A stretch of 64,000 bases of DNA from CAVURS01 sp963795385. Its GTDB lineage: Bacteria; Actinomycetota; Actinomycetes; Actinomycetales; CAVURS01. This document shows, piece by piece, positions 16,406-25,362 of this stretch (positions within the stretch are counted from its first letter, which is position 1; every line of letters begins with the position of its first letter). The stretch lies in contig CAWCHK010000014.1 in assembly GCA_963795385.1 (NCBI GenBank), positions 496,001 through 560,000 of the forward strand, read 5' to 3'. Position numbers and translations under genes: made by a program. The notes below the pieces were generated by a model. It was not told the origin of the DNA, ran no database searches, and saw nothing but the letters and a program-made list of their open reading frames with translations.

Positions 16406-17725
16406 GTGACCCTGTTCCGCGCCCTGCGTCAGCTGGCGCGCGGGACGGGGTTTCGCCGTCTCCTGGCGGTACGGCTCGCCGGACAGTGCGGTGACGGGGT
16501 CTTCGAGATCTCGCTGGCCAGCCTGTTCTTCTTCAACCCGGAGCAGGCGGGGACGCCGCAGCGGGTCGCGGCCGCGTTCGCCGTCCTGCTGCTGCCGTTC
16601 ACCGTCGTCGGCCCATGGGTCGGCGTGCTGCTGGACCGCTGGCGGCGGCGCCAGGTGCTGCTCGTGGGCTACGGCCTGCGGGCCCTGGGTGCCGTCGGCG
16701 TCGCGGCGATGGCGGCCGGCGAGGCGACCGGCTGGCCCCTGTACGTCGCGGTCCTGGCCTGCGTGGGCGTCGACCGGTTCCTGCTGGCCGGGTTGTCGGC
16801 CAGCCTGCCCCACGTGGTGGCCGGCCCCGAGCTGGTGACGGCGAACTCGCTGACCCCGACCGCCGGCACCGCGGCGTACGGCGTGGGAGCGGGCATCACC
16901 CTCGGGCTGCGCTGGCTCGGCGCGTCCGACCCGACGCTGCTGCTGTGCTCCGCGGTCCTGCTCGGCGTGGCGTCCGGGCTGACCCTGCGGCTGGCGCCGC
17001 GCCAGCTCGGGCCGGACCGGGTGCGCCCGCTGGTCCAGGGCTGGCGCAGCGTCGGGTCCGGGCTCGCCCAAGGGATCCGGCACCTGCGGCAGCGGCGTGG
17101 GCCGGCGTACGCCCTCGGAGCGATCGGCGCGCACCGCTTCGTCTACGCCGTGATCACGATCGCCTCGATCCTGTTGTGCCGCAACACGTTGACCGACCCG
17201 GACGACACCAAGGCCGGGCTCGGCCTGCTCAGCCTGGTGGTCGGAGTCTCCGGCGCGGGCTTCCTCGCGGCCGCGGTCGTGACGCCGATGGCCACCGGCA
17301 GGTTGCGCCCGCAGCAGTGGATCGTCGCCTGCCTCGGACTGGCCTGCCTTGCTCAGGCCGCGCTCGCGATCGGCACCTGGCTGCCTGGGCTGCTGGCGGT
17401 GGCGTTCCTGCTGGGGCTGGCGGCCCAGGGGGTCAAGATCTGCGTCGACACGATCCTGCAGTCCGAGGTCGACGACGGGTTTCGCGGGCGGGTGTTCACG
17501 GTCTACGACATGGTCTTCAACGGGGTGTTCGTGGCGGCGGCCGCGCTGGCGGCGCTCGTGCTGCCCGACAGCGGCTTCTCCCGGCCGGTCTACCTGGCCC
17601 TGGCCCTGGCCTACGCTGCCATCGCCCTGACCTACGCCCGCCTCACCTCTTGGCCGTCGGCTCCGGGTTTGGCCGTCGAGTCCGGGTCCGAGTCGGACAA
17701 TTCGGGCGGCGAAACCCGGAGCTGA
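16406..17725 (+). CDS. MFS transporter
   Basis: Membrane protein of 439 residues with about twelve hydrophobic segments, consistent with the major facilitator superfamily. A cytoplasmic-loop signature appears after the second helix (GVLLDRWRRRQVLLVGYGLRALG). The middle loop is basic, and the tail after residue 415 is Ser/Glu-rich and is encoded by a direct/inverted repeat that forms the terminator region. The GTG at 16406 fits a leaderless promoter. It converges on the cca gene. Substrate and direction of transport cannot be inferred. Confidence 0.82.
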   Translation: MTLFRALRQLARGTGFRRLLAVRLAGQCGDGVFEISLASLFFFNPEQAGTPQRVAAAFAVLLLPFTVVGPWVGVLLDRWRRRQVLLVGYGLRALGAVGVAAMAAGEATGWPLYVAVLACVGVDRFLLAGLSASLPHVVAGPELVTANSLTPTAGTAAYGVGAGITLGLRWLGASDPTLLLCSAVLLGVASGLTLRLAPRQLGPDRVRPLVQGWRSVGSGLAQGIRHLRQRRGPAYALGAIGAHRFVYAVITIASILLCRNTLTDPDDTKAGLGLLSLVVGVSGAGFLAAAVVTPMATGRLRPQQWIVACLGLACLAQAALAIGTWLPGLLAVAFLLGLAAQGVKICVDTILQSEVDDGFRGRVFTVYDMVFNGVFVAAAALAALVLPDSGFSRPVYLALALAYAAIALTYARLTSWPSAPGLAVESGSESDNSGGETRS

Positions 17726-17751
17726 CCGCCAAACCCGGACTCGACGGCCAA
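17650..17751. terminator. Compound repeat between convergent MFS and cca genes
   Basis: Two direct 19-bp repeats of TTGGCCGTCGNNTCCGGGT lie at 17650-17668 and 17669-17687. The exact reverse complement of the second copy is at 17733-17751. A further inverted pair, GCTCCGGGTTT (17660-17670) and AAACCCGGAGC (17712-17722), overlaps the first and cannot form at the same time. It covers the end of the MFS gene and probably terminates transcription from both sides. Confidence 0.6.
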
Positions 17752-17776
17752 GACAGGCCGGGGGGCGCGGTGCGGG

Positions 17777-19225
17777 TCAGGGGCGGGTGGCCCACCAGGT
17801 CCTGAGCTCCTCCAGGGCGGCGTCCCGGCCGAGGGGGCCGCGGTCGAGGCGCAGCTCCAGGAGGTACCGGTAGGCCTCACCCACCTCGCGACCCGGCCCG
17901 ATCCCGAGCGCGGTCATGATCTCGTTGCCGTCCAGGTCCGGCCGGACCGCGGCCAGCTCCTCCTGCTCGGCCAGCCGGTCGATCCGCTCCTCCAGGTCGT
18001 CGTACGCCGCGGAGAGCCGGGCCGCCCGCCGGGCGTTGCGGGTCGTGGAGTCGCTGCGGGTCAGCCGGTGCAGCCGGGACAGGAGCGGACCGGCATCGAC
18101 GACGTACCGGCGGACCGCCGAGTCCGTCCACGCCCCGTCGCCGTACCCGTGGAACCGCAGGTGCAGCTCGACCAGCCGGGCCACGTCCTTGACCGTCGCA
18201 CTGTCGAACCGCAGCGCCTTCATCCGCCGCGAGGTGAGCTTGGCCCCGACCACCTCGTGGTGATGGAACGACACCCCGCCGCCGTCCTCGTAGCGCCGCG
18301 TCGCCGGCTTGCCGATGTCGTGCAGCAACGCCGCCAGGCGCAGGACCAGGTCCGGCTCCGGCACCTCGCCGGCGGGCCCGGTCTCCAGCGCCATCGCCTG
18401 CTCGAGCACGGTCAGCGTGTGCTCGTAGACGTCCTTGTGCCGGTGGTGCTCGTCCACCTCGAGCCGCAGCGCCGGCAGCTCGGGCAGGACGATGTCGGCC
18501 AGCCCGGTGTCGACCATCAGCCGCAGCCCGCGGACCGGGTCCGGCGACAGCAGCAGCTTCACCAGCTCCTCGCGCACCCGCTCGGCCGACACGATCGAGA
18601 GCCGCCCGGCCAGGTCGGTCATCGCGGCCTGCACCTCGGGCGCGACGCCGAGCCGCAGCTGCGCGGCGAACCGCGCGGCCCGCATCATCCGCAGCGGGTC
18701 GTCGGTGAACGACGCCTCGGGAGTCCCCGGCGTCCGCAGCACCCGGGCGGCCAGGTCGCGCAGCCCGTCGTGCCGGTCGACCAGCTCGAGTCCGGGCAGC
18801 CTCAGCGCCATCGCGTTGACCGTGAAGTCGCGCCGGGCCAGGTCACCCTCGAGGGAGTCGCCGTACTCCACCACCGGCTTGCGCGAGTCCGGGTCGTACG
18901 CCTCGGAGCGGTACGTCGTCACCTCGACGGTCACCGGGCCGAGCTGGGCCCCGATCGTCCCGAACGCCCGGCCGACGTCCCAGTGCGCCGTACCCCAGCG
19001 GCGCAGGATCGGCTCGGTCTGCTCCGGCCGGGCGTCCGTGGTGAAGTCGAGGTCCGGCGACGGGCGGCCCAGGAGCGCGTCACGGACCGGGCCACCGACC
19101 AGCGCGAGCGAGTGCCCGTCGGCCGCGAACCGCTCGCCCAGGTCGGTGATCAGGGGGAGGACCGGAGCCAGCCGCCGGAGCGCGTCGCGGCGGGCCTGCT
19201 CCAGCTGATCGGCGGTCGGCGGCAC
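17777..19225 (-). CDS. cca: CCA tRNA nucleotidyltransferase
   Basis: Adds or repairs the 3' CCA of tRNA. A nucleotidyltransferase head has the LVGGPVRDALLGR motif and the catalytic pair DLDFTTDARPEQ, followed by DFTVNAMALR. An HD-type domain follows (HHRHKDVYEHTLTVL, LLHDIGKP), as in the actinobacterial PcnA-type enzyme (Rv3907c). The GTG at 19225 is chosen because TACCCT (minus strand, 19239-19234) lies eight bases upstream with no ribosome site; a frame extending to 19267 has no support. It is divergent from the NUDIX gene, as in Mycobacterium. Confidence 0.94.
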   Translation of the reverse strand: MPPTADQLEQARRDALRRLAPVLPLITDLGERFAADGHSLALVGGPVRDALLGRPSPDLDFTTDARPEQTEPILRRWGTAHWDVGRAFGTIGAQLGPVTVEVTTYRSEAYDPDSRKPVVEYGDSLEGDLARRDFTVNAMALRLPGLELVDRHDGLRDLAARVLRTPGTPEASFTDDPLRMMRAARFAAQLRLGVAPEVQAAMTDLAGRLSIVSAERVREELVKLLLSPDPVRGLRLMVDTGLADIVLPELPALRLEVDEHHRHKDVYEHTLTVLEQAMALETGPAGEVPEPDLVLRLAALLHDIGKPATRRYEDGGGVSFHHHEVVGAKLTSRRMKALRFDSATVKDVARLVELHLRFHGYGDGAWTDSAVRRYVVDAGPLLSRLHRLTRSDSTTRNARRAARLSAAYDDLEERIDRLAEQEELAAVRPDLDGNEIMTALGIGPGREVGEAYRYLLELRLDRGPLGRDAALEELRTWWATRP

Positions 19226-19233
19226 GGGCGCTA

Positions 19234-19239
19234 AGGGTA
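19234..19239 (-). promoter_or_regulatory. -10 element (TACCCT) for cca
   Basis: On the minus strand TACCCT sits eight bases upstream of the cca GTG. Together with the TACAGT element on the other strand it suggests a pair of divergent leaderless promoters in a very short spacer. Positional evidence only. Confidence 0.35.
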
Positions 19240-19304
19240 CGGGTCGGAGCGGCCGGGCCGTCCCCACGGGCTCTCAGGTACGCCGCCAGCACGGCCCGTG
19301 CTCG

Positions 19305-19310
19305 TACAGT
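19305..19310 (+). promoter_or_regulatory. -10 element (TACAGT) of a leaderless promoter for the NUDIX gene
   Basis: TACAGT ends six bases before the ATG at 19317, and no Shine-Dalgarno sequence is present, so the mRNA probably begins at the start codon. Positional evidence only. Confidence 0.45.
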
Positions 19311-19316
19311 GACCGG

Positions 19317-19793
19317 ATGGACCGCCCCGCCCACCGACCCCGGCACCCCATGCCGCTGGTGGAGGAGACCTCGGCGGGCGGCCTGGTCGTCCAGGTGACG
19401 GACGGGAGTGCCGAGGTGGCCCTGATCGCCCGGCACAACCGGGCCGGCCGGCTCGAGTGGTGCCTGCCCAAGGGCCACCCGGAGAACGGCGAGACCCTGC
19501 AGCAGACCGCGATCCGTGAGGTGGCGGAGGAGACGGGCATCCGCGGCCGCCCGCTGGCCGCCCTCGGCAGCGTCGACTACTGGTTCTCGGCCGACGGCCG
19601 CCGCGTGCACAAGATCGTCCACCACTTCCTCCTCGAGGCCGTCGGCGGCACGATCTCGGTCGAGAACGACCCCGATCGCGAGGCCGTCGACGCCGCGTGG
19701 GTGCCGCTCGGCGAGCTCGAGCAGCGGCTCACGTTCGCCAACGAGCGCCGGCTGGCCCGCGACGTGTCGTTGCTGCTGTCGGACAACGGGTGA
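19317..19793 (+). CDS. NUDIX hydrolase (MutT4-like)
   Basis: Hydrolase of a nucleoside diphosphate linked to another moiety. The NUDIX box is exact: G-x5-E-x7-REVAEETGI in GHPENGETLQQTAIREVAEETGI-type order near residues 52-74. The product is 158 residues. Its place between cca and the DUF6049/murJ genes matches Mycobacterium mutT4 (Rv3908). The stop overlaps the next gene's start (GTGA), so the genes are coupled. The natural substrate is not evident. Confidence 0.9.
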   Translation: MDRPAHRPRHPMPLVEETSAGGLVVQVTDGSAEVALIARHNRAGRLEWCLPKGHPENGETLQQTAIREVAEETGIRGRPLAALGSVDYWFSADGRRVHKIVHHFLLEAVGGTISVENDPDREAVDAAWVPLGELEQRLTFANERRLARDVSLLLSDNG

Positions 19794-22066
19794 GCCGAAC
19801 CGGCCGCGTCCGCGTCGTTGCCCTCGCGCTGGCCGTCGCGACGGCGCTGGCTGCCGGGCTCGCCGGCATCGCAGCGGCCAGACCGGCGTACGCCGCGGAC
19901 CGCGCGGTCGCCGCCAACGACGTCCGGCAGGCGGCTCCGAACGTGCCGGCACCGTCCACCGCGCCGGCCCCGACGAACTCCACCGCCGCGACCGGTCCCG
20001 GCGGTCTCAGCCAGTCGACGCTGGCGATCGCCCTGACGTCCATGACTCCCGCGGTGGTGACTCCCACCAGCGTGCTGACCATCAGGGGCACGGTGACGAA
20101 CACCAGCAAGACCGTCGTGCAGAACGGCACCGTGCGGCTGCTCGTCCACCATTCACCGCTGTCCTCGCGCAACCTGGTCGCCCAATGGGGCGCCGGCAAC
20201 ATCGACGACCTCGGCGGCCGGATCCTCGAGGCCAACGCCGACCTGTCGGTCGACCTCGCCCCGGGGGCGGGCGCCGCTTTCACCATCACGGCGCCGGCGC
20301 CGCGCCTGGGGTTGCGGATGGACTACGCCGCCATCGGCATCACGCTGGAGGCGCTCGGCGACGACGGCTCCGCCATCGGCACCCACCGGCTCGGCCTGCT
20401 CCGCAGCTACCTGACGTGGCAGCAGCGCCTGGCGTACGACCCCCTGCAGATCAGCTGGCTGTTCCCCCTGACCGGCGGTCCGGCGTCCCCGACCGGCGGC
20501 CCGGCGGGCACCGCCGACCTGGCCACCGCGGTCGGCTCCGGGTCGCGGCTGCAACGCGTGCTCTCGGCCGTCGCCGCCGCACCCAAGGGTCCGGGGGTCG
20601 CGGTCGCGATCGACCCCTCCCTCGTCTCGGACCTGCAAGCGCGGTCCGGGTCGCCGAGCGGGCCTGGCAGCCAGCCGCCGGCCAGCGGCGCCAGCTCGTC
20701 GGCGACGGCAGCGACGGCGGCGACGGCCAGTCCGCTGGCCACGCAGCAGGCCACGATCGCCGGCTACCTCTCGGCCGTCCACACCTCGGTGAGCGGCCGG
20801 ACGATCGTCCAGCTGCCGTACGGCGATCCCGACCTGATGGGCAATGCCGACAACCACGGGTCCAGCCTGCTCACGGCCGCCCAGGCCGCCGCCGGCACCG
20901 GCGCGACGTCGATCCTCGGCAAGGAGCTCGGCGTCACGCCGCTGACCGACGTCGCCTGGCCGGCGAGCGGGTGGACGGACGGCACGACCGTCACGGCCGC
21001 GCACCGGGCCGGTGCCCAGACCTTCGTCCTGGCGGCGTCGTCCCGGCCGCCGGCCGCCGAGGTGGACCACACGCCGAGCGGCTTCGCTCCGCTGACGAGC
21101 AGCACCGACAGCGTGCTCTACGACGACGTGCTCTCCGGGCTGCTGGGCCGCACGAGCAGCGCGCCCAACACCGTGCAGACGGTGCAGCGGTTCCTCGCCG
21201 AGACCCTGGCCACCGTCGGCGAGCGGCCCTTCCGCCAGCGGACCCTGCTCGTCGCGGCCACCCGCAGCTTCAACCCGCAGCCGGCCGCGGCCGCAGCGCT
21301 CTTCGCGGCCGTGCGGGCCGCACCGTGGATCGCGTCGGCACCCCTGTCGTCCCTGCGCTCGGGCACGACGCCGGACATCGTGGCCGACCGTGATGCCGCG
21401 CCGATCCCGACCGCCGTCCGCCGGGTCCAGCTCCCGGAGAGCCAGGTCACCGCGGTCCGCGAGGTCCGCTCGCTGGCCGGCCAGCTGGCCACCGTGATCG
21501 CCGGCGACGACGGCCTGACGACGGTCCGGACCAACGCGCTGCGCCTGGTCGGCGCGTCCTGGCGCGGTCACACCGGCACGGCCGCAGTGCGGACCAAGGC
21601 CCTGCGGACGAGCCTGAACGCCCAGGGGGCCAAGGTCCACATCCTCCCGCTGAGCACGCTGAACTTCCTCACCAGCGACGGCAACCTGACCCTGTCCGTG
21701 GCCAACGACCTCGGCCAGGCCGTTCAGGGGATCCGGGTCCGGGTGCAGCCGGCCAACGGGCGGCTGGTGGTGGTCAAGCAGGCGGCACCGATCACGGTAG
21801 AGGCCGACCGCCGGACCACGATCAAGGTGCACGTCCACGCGGTCGCCGGCGGCGTCGTACCCGTCACGGCCCAGATCGTCACGCCGTCCGGGCTGCTGAT
21901 GGGCAGCCCGGTCACGGTGCAGGTCCACGTCCGGCCGACCGACACCTGGGCGTTCTGGGTGCTCGGGGTCGCGGCCGGCCTGGTCTTCCTGGTCGGCCTG
22001 GTGCGTACCCTTCGTCGCGGCCGGTCCCGTCCCCGTCTGCAGGCCCCGGAGGTCGACGACCTGTGA
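19790..22066 (+). CDS. DUF6049 family secreted, membrane-anchored protein
   Basis: Large exported protein (758 residues) of unknown function, equivalent to Mycobacterium Rv3909. It has an N-terminal signal peptide ending near PAYA-A, a long extracellular region beginning with a beta-rich segment (TVTNTSKTVVQNGTVRLLVH), a Ser/Ala-rich linker, and a C-terminal membrane anchor (WAFWVLGVAAGLVFLVGLV) followed by a basic tail. The GTG start overlaps the NUDIX stop and the end overlaps the murJ start (GTGA), so it is translated with its neighbours. Its constant position before MurJ suggests an envelope role. Confidence 0.82.
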   Translation: MSRTGRVRVVALALAVATALAAGLAGIAAARPAYAADRAVAANDVRQAAPNVPAPSTAPAPTNSTAATGPGGLSQSTLAIALTSMTPAVVTPTSVLTIRGTVTNTSKTVVQNGTVRLLVHHSPLSSRNLVAQWGAGNIDDLGGRILEANADLSVDLAPGAGAAFTITAPAPRLGLRMDYAAIGITLEALGDDGSAIGTHRLGLLRSYLTWQQRLAYDPLQISWLFPLTGGPASPTGGPAGTADLATAVGSGSRLQRVLSAVAAAPKGPGVAVAIDPSLVSDLQARSGSPSGPGSQPPASGASSSATAATAATASPLATQQATIAGYLSAVHTSVSGRTIVQLPYGDPDLMGNADNHGSSLLTAAQAAAGTGATSILGKELGVTPLTDVAWPASGWTDGTTVTAAHRAGAQTFVLAASSRPPAAEVDHTPSGFAPLTSSTDSVLYDDVLSGLLGRTSSAPNTVQTVQRFLAETLATVGERPFRQRTLLVAATRSFNPQPAAAAALFAAVRAAPWIASAPLSSLRSGTTPDIVADRDAAPIPTAVRRVQLPESQVTAVREVRSLAGQLATVIAGDDGLTTVRTNALRLVGASWRGHTGTAAVRTKALRTSLNAQGAKVHILPLSTLNFLTSDGNLTLSVANDLGQAVQGIRVRVQPANGRLVVVKQAAPITVEADRRTTIKVHVHAVAGGVVPVTAQIVTPSGLLMGSPVTVQVHVRPTDTWAFWVLGVAAGLVFLVGLVRTLRRGRSRPRLQAPEVDDL

Positions 22067-23679
22067 GCGAGGAGTCGCTCGTCCGCAGCAGCGCCGTGAT
22101 GGCGGGTGGCACGCTGGCCTCCCGGGTGCTCGGTGTCGTCCGCGCGTCGATGCTGACCGCCCTGCTGGGTGCGACCGGCGCCATCGGGTACGACGCGTTC
22201 TCGACGGCGAACACCGTGCCGACCACGATCTACAACCTGGTCGCGGGCGGACTGCTCAATGCCGTGCTGGTGCCGCAGATCGTCCGGGCGGCCAAGCACG
22301 ACGACGGCGGCGAGGACTTCCTCAACCGGCTGCTGACCCTCGCCCTCGTCGGCCTGGTTGCCATCACCGTCGTGGTCGTCGCGCTCTCCCCTTTGGTACC
22401 AGTGGTTTTCGCGACCTCCCGGTGGGACAGTCACGCCGTCGCCCTCTGCATCGCGTTCGCGTTCTGGTGCATGCCGCAGGTCTTCTTCTACGGCGCGTAC
22501 ACGATGCTCGGCCAGGTCCTGAACGCCCGGGGCAACTTCGGCCCCTACATGTGGGCGCCGGTCGCCAACAACGTCGTGGCCATCATGGGCATCGGCGTCC
22601 TGCTGGTCAGCATCGGCTCGGCCCGGCACCACCCGCGCCCGCCGTCGGCCTGGACCAACGGCCAGATCGCGATGCTCGGCGGGACGGCGACGCTCGGTGT
22701 GGCCGTGCAGGCCCTGATCCTGCTCTGGCCCCTGCGCGAGCTCGGCATCCGCTACCGGCCGCGCTTCGGCTGGCGCGGCGTCGGCCTGCGCAGTGCGGGC
22801 CGGGTCGCGGGCTGGACCTTCCTGGCTGCGCTCGTCGGCCAGCTCGGCTTCGTCGTGACCTCGCGCGTGGTGACCTCGGCCGTGGTCCAGGGCGGGGCCG
22901 GGCGGGGCGCCTACGACAACGCGTTCCTGCTCTTCATGCTGCCGCACTCGCTGGTCACGGTCTCGCTCGTCACGGCCCTGTTCACCCGGATGAGCCGCTC
23001 GGCCGCCGCGGGCCGGACCGACGACGTACGCCGCGACGTCTCGCTCGGGCTCCGGATGACCGGTGTCGCGACCGTCCTCGCCACCGCGGCCGTCCTCGCG
23101 CTCGGCCCGGACATGACGTCGACCCTCTTCGCCGGCAACGACGCGACCGACACCCGGGCCATCGCCTACACCACGATGGCGATGATCCTGGGCGTCGTGC
23201 CGTTCAGCGCCCAGTACCTCCTGCAGCGCGCGTTCTACGCCTACGAGGACGCCCGCACACCGTTCCTGATCCAGCTGCCGGTGATCGCGACCGGCGCCGT
23301 CGGGGCGGTCGTGGCCCTGCGGACGCTGGAGCCGAAGTGGATCGTGGTCGGCGTCGGCGTCGGGCTGTCGGCCGGCTACGCGCTCGGCGCGACCCTGTCC
23401 TTCCTGGTCCTGCGCCGCCGGATCGGCGGGGTCGAGGGCCGCTCGATCATCCGGACGTACTCCCGGCTGGTCGTCGCGGCCGTCATCGCCGCCGTACCTG
23501 CCGTCCTGATCACCAAGGGGCTGCACCATGCGCTGGGGCCGGGCAAAGGCGTCGGGCTGCTCGCCCTGACGGCCGGCGGGGTCGCCATGCTGGTCACCTA
23601 CGCCCTCGCCTGCCGCCGGATGCGGGTCGCCGAGCTGGACGATCTGATCGGCCCGCTGTTGCGCCGGGTCGGTCGCTGA
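22063..23679 (+). CDS. murJ: Lipid II flippase MurJ
   Basis: Flips lipid II across the cytoplasmic membrane for peptidoglycan synthesis. The 538-residue protein has about fourteen hydrophobic segments and the MviN start SSAVMAGGTLASRVLGVVRASML. In Mycobacterium the homologue is fused to a pseudokinase; here it ends after the membrane domain and a pseudokinase is encoded separately three genes downstream. The GTG start overlaps the DUF6049 stop. Confidence 0.95.
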   Translation: MSEESLVRSSAVMAGGTLASRVLGVVRASMLTALLGATGAIGYDAFSTANTVPTTIYNLVAGGLLNAVLVPQIVRAAKHDDGGEDFLNRLLTLALVGLVAITVVVVALSPLVPVVFATSRWDSHAVALCIAFAFWCMPQVFFYGAYTMLGQVLNARGNFGPYMWAPVANNVVAIMGIGVLLVSIGSARHHPRPPSAWTNGQIAMLGGTATLGVAVQALILLWPLRELGIRYRPRFGWRGVGLRSAGRVAGWTFLAALVGQLGFVVTSRVVTSAVVQGGAGRGAYDNAFLLFMLPHSLVTVSLVTALFTRMSRSAAAGRTDDVRRDVSLGLRMTGVATVLATAAVLALGPDMTSTLFAGNDATDTRAIAYTTMAMILGVVPFSAQYLLQRAFYAYEDARTPFLIQLPVIATGAVGAVVALRTLEPKWIVVGVGVGLSAGYALGATLSFLVLRRRIGGVEGRSIIRTYSRLVVAAVIAAVPAVLITKGLHHALGPGKGVGLLALTAGGVAMLVTYALACRRMRVAELDDLIGPLLRRVGR

Positions 23680-23716
23680 CCTCAAGTAGGGCGCCGTTCA
23701 GGCCGATTCTGCGGTC

Positions 23717-24115
23717 ATGGTGCAGTCTGGCTCCCGCGAGCGCGGGGACATCGTCACGGGGTGGCTGACCCGCGTCGTCCTCGTCCTCGCCGTGGTCGGC
23801 GTCATCGGCTTCGACGGCGTCACCGTGGGTATGGCCTCGGTCTCGGCCCAGGACCAGGCGAACACCGCCGCCCAGGTCGCGCGGGACAACTTCGCCCAGA
23901 ACCACGACGTCGAGCAGGCCTACCAGGCCGCGCTCGCTTCCGCCCACGGCTCGGACGTCGCCGACGTCATCAGGCCGGCCGACTTCTCGGTCACCAAGGA
24001 CGGCGACGTCACCCTGCACCTGTCGCGGCAGATCCACACCGTCGTGGCGCACTACCTGCCGTTCGCCGCGCTGAAGACGGCGCAGGCCGACGGCAGCGCG
24101 ACGCCGAGCACCTGA
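23717..24115 (+). CDS. Small single-pass membrane protein, unknown function
   Basis: A 132-residue protein I do not recognise. A charged N-terminus (RERGDIVTGW) is followed by one membrane segment (residues 17-40) and an extracellular Ala/Asp/Gln-rich domain (SAQDQANTAAQVARDNFAQNHDVEQAYQ in two parts) with a short beta-like end. The architecture recalls TadE-like pseudopilins, but I see no decisive motif. Its stop overlaps the start of the NlpC/P60 gene (TGATG), so the two products are probably made together and may act in the same wall-remodelling step. Confidence 0.6.
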   Translation: MVQSGSRERGDIVTGWLTRVVLVLAVVGVIGFDGVTVGMASVSAQDQANTAAQVARDNFAQNHDVEQAYQAALASAHGSDVADVIRPADFSVTKDGDVTLHLSRQIHTVVAHYLPFAALKTAQADGSATPST

Positions 24116-25215
24116 TGCGCCGGAGCACCCGGGCCGCGAGCTTCGGGGTCACGCTGGCGGTGGCCGCCACCCTGCTGGTCTCCCAGTCCGCGCAGGCCCG
24201 CCCCGACCTGGCCCACGCCCGCAAGCAGGCGGCGACCCTGCGCCATCAACTCACCCGCCTGCAGACCCAGCAATCGGTCGCGATCGAGCGGTACGACGGA
24301 TTCCAGGACCAGCTCCAGCAGGCGGTCAGCGCCGAGCTGATGGACGGCGACCAGGCCAGCGCGAGCGCGCAGGTGGCCCAGGACGCCCAGGACGCGGTCA
24401 CCGGCCGGGCCCGGGCCCTCTACATGAGCGGCGGCCAGCTCGGCCTGATGGCCACCGTCCTCGGCGGCGGCTCGCCGGGCGACATCCTCGAGCGGGCCCA
24501 GGCCGTGCGAACGGTCATCGGCTCCGACGACGTCACCGCCGCGGCCGAGCGGGCGACCGCGGCGCACGCGGCGGGCGTCGCCCAGGCCAGCTCCACCAGC
24601 CGCGAGCAGGTCGCCGCCCTGCGGATCCAGGCCGCCAGCAGCCTGGCCGACGTGCAGACCCTGCTCGGGCGCCAGCGCACCCTGATCCACCAGGCCGACC
24701 ACACGGTGCTGAAGCTCGAGCGGGCCGCCGAGAAGGCCGCCGCCGCCGCCGCCCTGGCCAACGCCGCCGCGTCCAGCCGGGCCGCCGGCGTGCCGACCGC
24801 CTCGGGCGGCTCCTCGTCCCTGCCGGCCACGATCGAGGGCCCGGTCGAGGCCGCGACCGTGGCCATCGCGGCCGCCCGGTCCCAGCTGGGCACGCCGTAC
24901 CTCTGGGGCGCCGTCGGGCCCACCCGGTTCGACTGCTCAGGGCTCATGCTGTGGTCCTACGCCCGGGCCGGGGTCACGCTCCCGCGCACCTCGCGCGCGC
25001 AGTACGCCGGGCTCCCGCACGTCGCCCTGTCCGACCTGCAGCCGGGTGACCTGGTGTTCTACGCGACCAACACCTCGAACCCCGGCACGATCCACCACGT
25101 CGCGATGTACCTCGGCGACGGCCTGGTCATCCACGCACCGCACACCGGCGACGTGGTCCGCTACGCGCCGGTGGCGATGCCCGGCCTGATCGGCGCCGTC
25201 CGCCCGACGCTCTAG
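24115..25215 (+). CDS. Secreted NlpC/P60 peptidoglycan endopeptidase
   Basis: Exported wall hydrolase of 366 residues that probably cuts stem peptides. Residues 1-28 form a signal peptide, and residues 30-215 a coiled-coil, Ala/Gln-rich domain like those that restrain RipA/CwlO-type enzymes. The C-terminal NlpC/P60 domain has catalytic Cys274 in RFDCSG, His328 in HHVAMYLG and His340 in VIHAPH. The ATG start overlaps the stop of the preceding small membrane protein gene. It sits among envelope genes between murJ and the pseudokinase. Confidence 0.92.
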   Translation: MRRSTRAASFGVTLAVAATLLVSQSAQARPDLAHARKQAATLRHQLTRLQTQQSVAIERYDGFQDQLQQAVSAELMDGDQASASAQVAQDAQDAVTGRARALYMSGGQLGLMATVLGGGSPGDILERAQAVRTVIGSDDVTAAAERATAAHAAGVAQASSTSREQVAALRIQAASSLADVQTLLGRQRTLIHQADHTVLKLERAAEKAAAAAALANAAASSRAAGVPTASGGSSSLPATIEGPVEAATVAIAAARSQLGTPYLWGAVGPTRFDCSGLMLWSYARAGVTLPRTSRAQYAGLPHVALSDLQPGDLVFYATNTSNPGTIHHVAMYLGDGLVIHAPHTGDVVRYAPVAMPGLIGAVRPTL

Positions 25216-25362
25216 CCCGACCCGCTGGCCCCGTCGCACGACACCTGCCCCACCCGCCGCAGCACCTAGCATGGTTGCCGTCCGGGACGTCGGGCGCAGC
25301 CGCCGGGCGCCCTGGCCCAGCGGTTGGCCGAGCGGTTGAGCAGGCAGGAAGGCGGGTCGGTC

